Below are positions 1-5,242 of a stretch of DNA of 5,242 nt, in pieces. Source of the DNA: CAZHDI01 sp964531285 (GTDB lineage Bacteria; Pseudomonadota; Alphaproteobacteria; JAJFIK01); assembly GCA_964531285.1 (NCBI GenBank), contig CAZHDI010000155.1, forward strand, positions 1 to 5,242, read 5' to 3'. A program made the position numbers and the translations under genes. Each line of letters opens with the position of its first letter. Positions within the stretch are counted from its first letter, which is position 1. The notes below the pieces were generated by a model. The model did not search any database. It was not told where the DNA came from and was given only the letters and a program-made list of their open reading frames with translations.

Positions 1-33
1 CGGTTGCGCCTGACGGTGTGTTGCGCGTGCGAT

Positions 34-40
34 GGAGGGG
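34..40 (+). promoter_or_regulatory. Ribosome binding site of mgtE
   Basis: GGAGGGG ends 4 bases before the GTG at 45 (core GGAGG ends 6 bases before). This favours GTG45 over the in-frame GTG18 and ATG60. The ATG at 43 is followed directly by TGA and cannot be the start. Confidence 0.7.
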
Positions 41-44
41 CCAT

Positions 45-1445
45 GTGAGCGAACCGGCGATGAACCTCGATGAGACCGACCAGGCGCCGCACCTCGATGA
101 GGATCTGGCGTTGTCGCCGGATTTCGTGCGCCTTGTCGTCGAGGCGCTGGATGCGCGCGACGACGAAGCCGTGCGCCGTCTCATCGAGCCGCTTCATGTC
201 GCCGACCTCGCCGACCTTCTGGGCCTGATCCGACCCCATGAGCGCCGGGCGCTGATTGCAGCCTTGGGCGATACGCTCGACCCTGAATTGCTGTCCGAAC
301 TCGATGAAGACGTGCGCGACGATGTCTTGAAGGGCATCCAGCCGGAGGTGCTCGCCGAGGCGGTTGCCGAACTCGACAGCGATGACGCGATCTATCTGCT
401 GGAGGATCTGGAGGAGGATCACCAGCAGGAAGTCCTCAAGCTGGTTCCCGAAAAGGAGCGCGCGGCGGTCGAGCTGGGTCTTCAGTATCCGGAATATACC
501 GCCGGCCGCCTGATGCAGCGCGATGTGATCGCGGTGCCGGATTTCTGGACCGTGGGGCAGGTGATCGATTTCGCGCGCGACGGCGATCATCTGCCGGACG
601 AGTTCTACGAGATTTTCATCGTCGATCCGGTCCAGCATCCGCTGGGCACGGTGCCGCTCGACCGGCTCTTGCGCCAGAAGCGCGATGTGGTGCTGCGCAC
701 GGTCATGGACGGCGAGCCGATCAGCATCCCGGCCGAGATGGAACAGGAAGAGGCGGCCTATCTCTTCCAGCAATATCACCTGATCTCGGCGCCCGTGGTG
801 GACGAGGCCGGCCGGCTGATCGGCATGCTCACCGTCGATGATATGATCGAGGTCATTCAGGACGAGCACGAAGAAGACGTGTTGGCGCTCGGCGGGGTCG
901 GTGAGGCCGGTCTGAGCGACACGGTGCTGACCACGACCCGCCGCCGGTTCTCCTGGCTGTTCGTCAACCTGCTGACCGCGGTGCTCGCCTCGCTGGTGAT
1001 CAGCGTGTTCGATGCGGCCATCGAGGAGGTCGTCGCGCTGGCGATTTTGATGCCCATCGTGGCGTCCATGGGGGGAAATGCCGGCACCCAGACCCTCACC
1101 GTCGCGGTCCGGTCCCTGGCGACCCGCGATCTGACGGCGGCCAATGCGGTCCGGATCGTCATGCGCGAAAGTCTCGTGGGCGGTCTCAACGGCGTCCTGT
1201 TCGCGGTGATCATGGGCATTGTCGCCTTTGTCTGGTTCGACAACGTTGCCCTGGGCGCCATTGTCGGGGTCGCGATGATCATCAATCTGGCCCTGGCGGG
1301 GCTCTCCGGGATCCTGATCCCGCTGACCCTCCAGCGTCTGGGCGCGGATCCGGCCCTCGCGTCCACCGTGTTCGTGACCACGGTGACGGATGTGGCCGGG
1401 TTCTTCGTTTTTCTAGGACTTGCCAGTATCGTGCTGGCGGGGTGA
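45..1445 (+). CDS. mgtE: Magnesium transporter MgtE
   Basis: Inner-membrane Mg2+ channel/transporter that works as a homodimer and is gated by cytoplasmic Mg2+. The 466-residue product has the full family architecture: an acidic helical MgtE_N domain (about residues 25-140, including LDSDDAIYLLEDL), a CBS-domain pair (about 145-271, second copy ending in GRLIGMLTVDDMIEVI), a connecting 'plug' helix, and five hydrophobic segments (about 303-322, 328-345, 375-398, 402-427, 440-464). The pore signatures are present: PIVASMGGNAGTQ at about 337-349 after TM2, and VTDVAGFF in TM5, where Asp449 matches the Asp that coordinates Mg2+ in the Thermus thermophilus structure. The length is normal for the family. 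I chose GTG at 45 because GGAGG lies 6 bases upstream. The in-frame GTG at 18 has no visible ribosome site, and ATG at 60 is a weaker alternative. The function call is secure; the exact start is less so. Confidence 0.96.
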   Translation: MSEPAMNLDETDQAPHLDEDLALSPDFVRLVVEALDARDDEAVRRLIEPLHVADLADLLGLIRPHERRALIAALGDTLDPELLSELDEDVRDDVLKGIQPEVLAEAVAELDSDDAIYLLEDLEEDHQQEVLKLVPEKERAAVELGLQYPEYTAGRLMQRDVIAVPDFWTVGQVIDFARDGDHLPDEFYEIFIVDPVQHPLGTVPLDRLLRQKRDVVLRTVMDGEPISIPAEMEQEEAAYLFQQYHLISAPVVDEAGRLIGMLTVDDMIEVIQDEHEEDVLALGGVGEAGLSDTVLTTTRRRFSWLFVNLLTAVLASLVISVFDAAIEEVVALAILMPIVASMGGNAGTQTLTVAVRSLATRDLTAANAVRIVMRESLVGGLNGVLFAVIMGIVAFVWFDNVALGAIVGVAMIINLALAGLSGILIPLTLQRLGADPALASTVFVTTVTDVAGFFVFLGLASIVLAG

Positions 1446-1477
1446 GATCGGGCGCCCCGCGACCTGACGCCCGCGAA

Positions 1478-1483
1478 AAGGAG
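1478..1483 (+). promoter_or_regulatory. Ribosome binding site of the Kelch gene
   Basis: AAGGAG sits 10 bases before the GTG at 1494, slightly further than ideal. It supports the long start that includes the basic part of the signal peptide. Confidence 0.55.
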
Positions 1484-1493
1484 ATCGACCGCC

Positions 1494-2465
1494 GTGCGCG
1501 CCAAGACCTTCCGTTCCCTCGTGTTAACCTCGATGGCCGTGACCGCCATGGCCTGGGGCGCTGCCGTGCTCGGCAGTGCGACCGCATGGGCCGACGGCGC
1601 CTGGCGGACCTCGCGGCCCATGGAAACCGCGCGCTCGGATGCCGCTGCCGCAGTCCTCGACAACGAGATCTATGTGGCCGGCGGTTCCAGCGTCATCGGG
1701 CCGCGGGATGCCTTCGAGGCTTATGACCCTTTCGCCGAGATCTGGCGCCCGCTGCCTGCGCTGCCCGAAGGCCGGGAGCGCTTCGGCATGGCCGCGCTGG
1801 GCGGCCTTTTGTATCTGACGGGCGGTTATGAGAAGGAGAGCCTACAGGAAACCTCGGATCTGTGGATCTACGACCCGGTGACCAGCCAATGGCGCGAAGG
1901 CCCCGGCATGCCGGCCGCGCGGGCTGGCCATGCGCTGGTGGCGGCGCTGGGCAAGCTCTATGTGTTCGGCGGGACCGGCGATGATGTGGGCGAGGTGCTC
2001 ATCTACGATCCGGCCACGAGCAAATGGTCCATCGCGCCCTACCGGATGCCGGCACCGCGGGCCGGGCTGGCGGCGGTCGCCGATGGCGGGATGGTGTATC
2101 TGATCGGCGGTCTCGACGCGGGCGGCCATTCGGCGCGCATCGACCGCCTGGATACGGTGACCGGCACATTCAGCACCGCCAAATCGATGCCGCAGGCCCG
2201 CTCGGGCCATACGGCCGGGCTGATTCAGGGCCGCATCCACATCACCGGCGGCGTGTCCGAGCAAAGCCTCAAGACGTTTTCCGACCATGACGTGCTCGAT
2301 CCGGCCACGGGCCGCTGGTCCAAGGCGTCCCCGCTGCCGACGCCGCGGCACGGTCTCGTCTCGGCAACCGTGAACGACCGGTGGTATGTGATCGGCGGCG
2401 GCTCGGGCGCGGGCTTCTTCACGGTCTTCACCGAGGCCGATGTGGTCGAAGTATTCGAGCCGTAA
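1494..2465 (+). CDS. Exported Kelch-repeat β-propeller protein
   Basis: Predicted secreted or periplasmic β-propeller of 323 residues; the ligand and role are unknown. The N-terminus is a typical Sec signal peptide: basic MRAKTFR, a hydrophobic core to about residue 28, and a likely cut after ATAWA (33/34). The mature part is six Kelch repeats, each with an R-x-G/F/D start, a hydrophobic strand ending in GG (AGG 62-64, TGG 109-111, FGG 158-160, IGG 204-206, TGG 251-253, IGG 300-302), then a YDP/LDP-type turn followed by TxxW in most blades (YDPVTSQW, YDPATSKW, LDPATGRW). The leading GAWRTSRPM may supply the closing strand of the last blade. There are no enzyme residues of the galactose-oxidase type and no extra domain. 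GTG1494 is preferred because it gives the basic n-region and has AAGGAG 10 bases upstream; Met14 would cut into the signal peptide. It lies 48 bases after mgtE and 18 before the acyl-CoA dehydrogenase gene. Fold and export are well supported; function is not recognisable. Confidence 0.9.
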   Translation: MRAKTFRSLVLTSMAVTAMAWGAAVLGSATAWADGAWRTSRPMETARSDAAAAVLDNEIYVAGGSSVIGPRDAFEAYDPFAEIWRPLPALPEGRERFGMAALGGLLYLTGGYEKESLQETSDLWIYDPVTSQWREGPGMPAARAGHALVAALGKLYVFGGTGDDVGEVLIYDPATSKWSIAPYRMPAPRAGLAAVADGGMVYLIGGLDAGGHSARIDRLDTVTGTFSTAKSMPQARSGHTAGLIQGRIHITGGVSEQSLKTFSDHDVLDPATGRWSKASPLPTPRHGLVSATVNDRWYVIGGGSGAGFFTVFTEADVVEVFEP

Positions 2466-2483
2466 TCAAGGACTCTCTCCATC

Positions 2484-3656
2484 ATGATCCCCAATGCAAC
2501 GCAGGACTTCGACTTCGGTCTCGGCGATACCATCGACATGCTGCGCGACAGCGTGGCGAGCTTCACCGACGATGCCATCGCGCCGCGTGCCGAGGAGATC
2601 GACCGGACGAACCAGTTCCCGCGCGATCTGTGGCCCCAGCTTGGCGGGCTCGGCCTGCTCGGTATCACGGCGGATGAGGCTTATGGCGGAACGGGCATGG
2701 GGTATCTAGCCCATTGCGTCGCCATGGAGGAGATCAGCCGGGGCTCGGCCAGCGTCGGCCTGTCCTATGGGGCGCACTCGAATCTGTGCGTCAATCAGAT
2801 CAACCGTTGGGGGACGGACGGTCAGAAAGGGGCCTATCTGCCCGGCCTGTGTTCAGGCGAGCATATCGGCGCACTGGCCATGAGCGAGACCGGCTCGGGC
2901 TCGGATGTGGTGTCCATGCGCCTGCGGGCGGAGGATATGGGCGACCATTATCTGCTCAACGGCACCAAGTTTTGGATTACCAACGGTCCGGAAGCGGATG
3001 TTCTCGTCGTTTATGCCAAGACCGATCCGGACGCCCACCAGCGCGGCATCACGGCCTTTCTGATCGAGCGCGGCATGCCGGGTTTCACTACCTCGCAAAA
3101 GCTCGACAAGCTGGGCATGCGCGGCTCCGACACTTGCGAACTGGTGTTCGACAATTGCCGCGTGCCCAAGGCCAATGTGCTGGGCGAGGTGAATGGCGGG
3201 GTCGCGGTGCTGATGAGCGGTCTCGATGTGGAGCGCGCGGTGCTGGCCGCCGGGCCTTTGGGCATCATGCGCGCGGCCATGGATATCGTGGTGCCTTATG
3301 TCCATGAGCGCCAGCAATTCGGCAAGCCCATCGGCACCTTCCAGCTCGTCCAGGGCAAGCTGGCGGATATGTACACCACCATGAATGCCTGCCGGGCCTA
3401 TGTGTATGCGGTGGCCCAGGCTTGCGATGCCGGGCGCACGACGCGCAAGGATGCCGCCGGGGCCATCCTCTATGCGGCCGAAAAGGCGACCCAGGTCGCG
3501 CTCGATGCGGTCCAGCTTTTGGGCGGCAACGGCTATATCAACGATTATCCCACGGGCCGCCTGTTGCGCGATGCCAAGCTCTATGAGATCGGCGCGGGTA
3601 CCTCTGAAATCCGCCGTATGCTGATCGGCCGGGAGCTGTTCGAGGAAAGCGCTTAA
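2484..3656 (+). CDS. ivd: Isovaleryl-CoA dehydrogenase
   Basis: FAD-dependent acyl-CoA dehydrogenase, 390 residues, expected to oxidise isovaleryl-CoA to 3-methylcrotonyl-CoA in leucine degradation and pass electrons to ETF in the cytoplasm. The N-terminal helical domain (about 15-125), β-domain (about 130-225) and C-terminal helical domain (about 235-388) are complete. Both family signatures are visible: AMSETGSGSDVVS (132-144) and QLLGGNGYINDYPTGRLLRD (344-363). Traits typical of this subfamily, recalled from human IVD, are GAHSNLCVNQ (96-105), KFWITNGPEADVL, KLDKLGMRGSDTCEL, and the catalytic base Glu250 in LDVERAVLAAGP. The position that carries the catalytic Glu in medium-chain enzymes is Ala371 in YEIGAGTSE, as expected for IVD. 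Start ATG2484 has AAGGA 11 bases upstream and gives a normal N-terminus. It is 18 bases after the Kelch stop, and a GNAT gene follows after 12 bases. The name liuA is also used for this gene. Very high confidence in subfamily. Confidence 0.96.
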   Translation: MIPNATQDFDFGLGDTIDMLRDSVASFTDDAIAPRAEEIDRTNQFPRDLWPQLGGLGLLGITADEAYGGTGMGYLAHCVAMEEISRGSASVGLSYGAHSNLCVNQINRWGTDGQKGAYLPGLCSGEHIGALAMSETGSGSDVVSMRLRAEDMGDHYLLNGTKFWITNGPEADVLVVYAKTDPDAHQRGITAFLIERGMPGFTTSQKLDKLGMRGSDTCELVFDNCRVPKANVLGEVNGGVAVLMSGLDVERAVLAAGPLGIMRAAMDIVVPYVHERQQFGKPIGTFQLVQGKLADMYTTMNACRAYVYAVAQACDAGRTTRKDAAGAILYAAEKATQVALDAVQLLGGNGYINDYPTGRLLRDAKLYEIGAGTSEIRRMLIGRELFEESA

Positions 3657-3668
3657 GCGGGCGGGCCG

Positions 3669-4088
3669 ATGGCGGAAATCGTTTCCCTGAGCGAGGCACG
3701 ATTGGCGGACGAAGAGGCCATCGTCCGGCCGCTCAATGATGCCAATCTGGAACACGGGGTCGTTTGGAATCCGCTGCGCGTCGTTCTGGCCCTGCGCCGC
3801 GACGGGGAGATCCTGGGCGGGCTGATCGGCAGCATCCATTGGGATTGGCTCAGCGTCGATATTCTCGGCGTTGATGCGCGTCTGCGCGGGCAGGGCTACG
3901 GCGCCGCCCTGATGGCCAGGGCCGAGGAGATGGGCCGCGCCGCCGGCTGCGTCGGGTCCCGCGTCGAGACCCATAGCTTTCAGGCGCCGGGCTTTTATGA
4001 GCGCATCGGCTATGAGCGCTATGCGGACCTGCCCGATAACCCCAAGGGACACAGCCGGCTCATGTATCGCAAGGACCTGACAGTCTGA
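3669..4088 (+). CDS. GNAT family N-acetyltransferase
   Basis: Small single-domain acetyltransferase of 139 residues, a usual size for the GNAT fold, which moves the acetyl group of acetyl-CoA onto an amine. Motif A is clear: the β4 strand DILGVDA (64-70) leads into RLRGQGYGAALM (71-82), whose R-G-Q-G-Y-G loop binds the CoA pyrophosphate. Motif B is FYERIGYE (109-116), with Tyr110 at the position often used as general acid. SFQAPGFYERIGYE followed by LPDNPKGHSRLMYRKDL is a tail shared by many uncharacterised bacterial GNATs. The acceptor cannot be told from sequence. It starts 12 bases after ivd with only a weak G-rich ribosome site (GGGCGGG), so it probably depends on translation of ivd. Its TGA stop shares one base with the ATG of the next gene, which suggests coupled synthesis with the hydrolase-like protein. 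Fold assignment is strong; substrate unknown. Confidence 0.9.
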   Translation: MAEIVSLSEARLADEEAIVRPLNDANLEHGVVWNPLRVVLALRRDGEILGGLIGSIHWDWLSVDILGVDARLRGQGYGAALMARAEEMGRAAGCVGSRVETHSFQAPGFYERIGYERYADLPDNPKGHSRLMYRKDLTV

Positions 4089-4957
4089 TGGCCGTTGAGC
4101 CGACCTTCCCGGCGTTCGGCCCAGCATTCGGCTCAGCGTTCGGTTCCGCGTTGGTGCACGGCGCGGTCCAGCGCAACAATGTGCTGCTCGATCATATCGT
4201 CTATGACGTGGCCGCGCTCAGTGCCGGCGAGCGGGAGTGGCTCGTCCGTGAGGAGACGGTCGAAGGGTCGGTTCTGGTGGTGCATCCGTCCGCCTCCGGA
4301 CGGGGTGTGACGAAGTTTGAGACCTGTCGGCGCATGCAGGCCGCGCCCGGCACCAAGCTACGGGCGTTCTCGATTGCCGGGGTCGGATCGAGCGATCTGG
4401 GGGCGGCGGCCCTGGCCCGCACCGTCGCGGATCATCTCGGCGAGCCGGTCGGTGCCGTGGTCGCGGGCAACGGCTTGCAGGGCGCCGCGCTGGAGGGCCT
4501 TCACGGCTATTTCGGGCTCGGGGCGGGGCAATGGACCGGCACGCTGCCTTTCGCGGCGCCGCTGGCGGCCTCCTGGGAGCAGTTGACCCGGCAGTCCGAC
4601 ACCGCGGCCCTGGCCGATCTTCTCGACGATCCGGGACGCCAGATCCGCTGCCTTGTCGGGCATTCCAAGGGTGCCCTCAGCATCGCCGCGGCCCTGCGGA
4701 TGACCGCCCGCCGGCAGCGGCTGCGCGATGCCCCGATCCTCACCCTCGGGGTTGCCGCCGCCATGCCCGAGGAGATGCGCGCGGTGCGCCAGTTTCTGGG
4801 CGCTTTCGACTGGTTCGGGCGGGTCAATTCGAGCCCCCGAGCGTCCTTTGAGGCGGTCTCCGGCGCCATGCACCACCTCAATCCCGGTCTGCCGTTCCAC
4901 CTCGATGCCGCCGCCTGCCTGCGGATGGCCATTCCGGTCGCGGGCGAAGCACCCTAA
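4088..4957 (+). CDS. Uncharacterised α/β-hydrolase-like protein (GHSKG motif)
   Basis: I do not recognise a named family for this 289-residue protein. The best clue is IRCLVGHSKGALSIAAAL (186-203), a hydrophobic strand, G-x-S-x-G turn and small-residue helix, which is the nucleophile elbow of α/β-hydrolases with Ser193 as candidate nucleophile. Preceding strand-like stretches are SVLVVHPSAS (61-70) and LRAFSIAGVG (91-100). Later come PILTLGVAAAM (216-226), Asp241 in FDWFGRVN, and a histidine-containing segment MHHLNPGLPFHLD (261-273), so Asp241 with His262, His263 or His271 could complete a triad; this is inference. There is no signal peptide or membrane segment, so it is probably cytoplasmic. 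The N-terminus carries a short AFG(P/S) tandem repeat (about residues 8-20) that looks disordered. The ATG overlaps the GNAT stop by one base, with AAGGA 12 bases upstream. A thiolase gene follows after 37 bases. An esterase, lipase or thioesterase are all possible; none can be chosen. Confidence 0.8.
   Translation: MAVEPTFPAFGPAFGSAFGSALVHGAVQRNNVLLDHIVYDVAALSAGEREWLVREETVEGSVLVVHPSASGRGVTKFETCRRMQAAPGTKLRAFSIAGVGSSDLGAAALARTVADHLGEPVGAVVAGNGLQGAALEGLHGYFGLGAGQWTGTLPFAAPLAASWEQLTRQSDTAALADLLDDPGRQIRCLVGHSKGALSIAAALRMTARRQRLRDAPILTLGVAAAMPEEMRAVRQFLGAFDWFGRVNSSPRASFEAVSGAMHHLNPGLPFHLDAAACLRMAIPVAGEAP
4109..4156 (+). repeat. 12-base in-frame tandem repeat (AFG units)
   Basis: Three 12-base units at 4109-4120, 4121-4132 and 4133-4144 encode PAFG, PAFG and SAFG, and a degraded fourth unit (4145-4156) encodes SALV. 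The units share GC(G/A)TTCGG and differ mainly at third codon positions and in the first codon, so the array is old rather than freshly duplicated. It lies just after the start of the hydrolase-like gene, and changes in copy number would keep the reading frame. Confidence 0.75.
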
Positions 4958-4982
4958 ATTGGGGATCAAGAACACGCATTAC

Positions 4983-4990
4983 GGAGGTGA
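4983..4990 (+). promoter_or_regulatory. Strong ribosome binding site of the thiolase gene
   Basis: GGAGGTGA is a near-perfect match to the anti-Shine-Dalgarno complement, with GGAGG ending 7 bases before ATG4995. It is the best ribosome site after mgtE; those of ivd and the GNAT gene are weaker, suggesting higher translation of the thiolase. Confidence 0.85.
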
Positions 4991-4994
4991 AGCC

Positions 4995-5242
4995 ATGAAC
5001 GATCAGGATCCCGTCGTCATTGTCGGTGCGGCCCGCACGCCCATGGGCGGCTTTCAGGGCGACCTTGCCGGCGTTACCGCGTCCGAGTTGGGCGCGGCGG
5101 CAATCGCCGAGGCGCTGACCCGGGCCGGCGTCAAGCCGTCCGAGGTGGAAGAAGTCATCATGGGCTGTGTGCTGCCGGCCGGCCAAGGCCAGGCGCCTGC
5201 GCGCCAGGCGGCGATCAAGGCCGGCATCCCGAACACCGTGCC
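4995..5242 (+). CDS. Thiolase (acetyl-CoA C-acyltransferase), N-terminal part
   Basis: The first 82 codons of a thiolase, an enzyme that makes or cleaves 3-ketoacyl-CoA using CoA; the rest lies beyond the window. Family hallmarks are VVIVGAARTPMGGFQGDLAG (7-26), where ARTPxGxFxG is the usual opening, followed by the helix ASELGAAAIAEALTRAG, the strand EVEEVIMGCVLPAGQGQAPA (51-70) and RQAAIKAGIPNTV. The sequence ends just before the expected CGSG loop, so the active-site cysteine (normally near residue 90) cannot be checked, and Cys58 is not it. The ATG at 4995 has a strong ribosome site. MGGFQG is usual among acetoacetyl-CoA-type thiolases. Next to isovaleryl-CoA dehydrogenase it could handle acetoacetyl-CoA, the end product of leucine breakdown; that role is inferred from position. 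Exact chain-length specificity is not readable from this fragment. Confidence 0.93.
   Translation, partial: MNDQDPVVIVGAARTPMGGFQGDLAGVTASELGAAAIAEALTRAGVKPSEVEEVIMGCVLPAGQGQAPARQAAIKAGIPNTV

Noticed and set aside
1..44. Mg2+-sensing riboswitch (M-box type) ahead of mgtE
   Set aside because: Only 44 bases precede the start codon in the window, too few to contain or exclude such an element, and nothing in them suggests one.
1449..1473. Possible hairpin CGGGCG/CGCCCG between mgtE and the Kelch gene, considered as a terminator
   Set aside because: The stem is only 6 base pairs with a 13-base loop and is followed by CGCGAAAAGG rather than a T run. It does not meet the usual pattern of an intrinsic terminator.
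857..1663. A 268-codon open frame on the - strand opposite the end of mgtE
   Set aside because: The product is a Ser/Thr/Arg/Ala-rich sequence with no motif and overlaps the conserved MgtE pore region; it is a codon-bias shadow.
2853..4127. A 424-codon open frame on the - strand opposite ivd and the GNAT gene
   Set aside because: It lies antisense to two proteins with unmistakable family motifs, and its translation is low in recognisable structure and rich in His, Arg and Ala. Long antisense frames are expected in G+C-rich DNA.
4878..5186. A 102-codon open frame on the - strand across the hydrolase-thiolase junction
   Set aside because: It runs opposite the clear thiolase N-terminus and its ribosome site and has no recognisable motif.

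Overview
The window is G+C-rich (roughly two thirds by eye) and almost fully coding, with every gene on the + strand. Codon bias toward G/C at third positions, GTG starts and the protein families point to an alphaproteobacterium, perhaps of the Rhodospirillales or a related order. That placement is inferred from style and family resemblance, with no marker gene to support it.

Layout: (1) positions 45-1445 encode a complete MgtE-type magnesium transporter. (2) Positions 1494-2465 encode an exported six-bladed Kelch β-propeller of unknown function. (3) Positions 2484-3656 encode isovaleryl-CoA dehydrogenase, the FAD enzyme of leucine breakdown. (4) Positions 3669-4088 encode a small GNAT acetyltransferase. 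(5) Positions 4088-4957 encode an unrecognised protein with a GHSKG nucleophile-elbow motif, probably an α/β-hydrolase fold, whose start codon overlaps the previous stop by one base. (6) From 4995 to the end of the window is the first 82 codons of a thiolase (acetyl-CoA C-acyltransferase), cut off before its active-site cysteine.

The gaps between genes are 48, 18, 12, -1 and 37 bases, with no convincing terminator or promoter between them, so co-transcription from the Kelch gene (possibly from mgtE) through the thiolase is plausible. The metabolic core is isovaleryl-CoA dehydrogenase plus thiolase, which fits the front end of a leucine/isovalerate (liu-type) degradation cluster continuing past the right edge. 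The GNAT and hydrolase-like genes sit between these two enzymes and are the least explained part of the window.

I saw no RNA genes, CRISPR arrays, insertion sequences or signs of recent transfer. No stretch over 50 bases lacks a gene. The region looks largely like ordinary chromosomal metabolism. The items most worth following up are the uncharacterised hydrolase-like protein with its AFG tandem repeat and the exported Kelch protein beside a leucine-catabolic gene.
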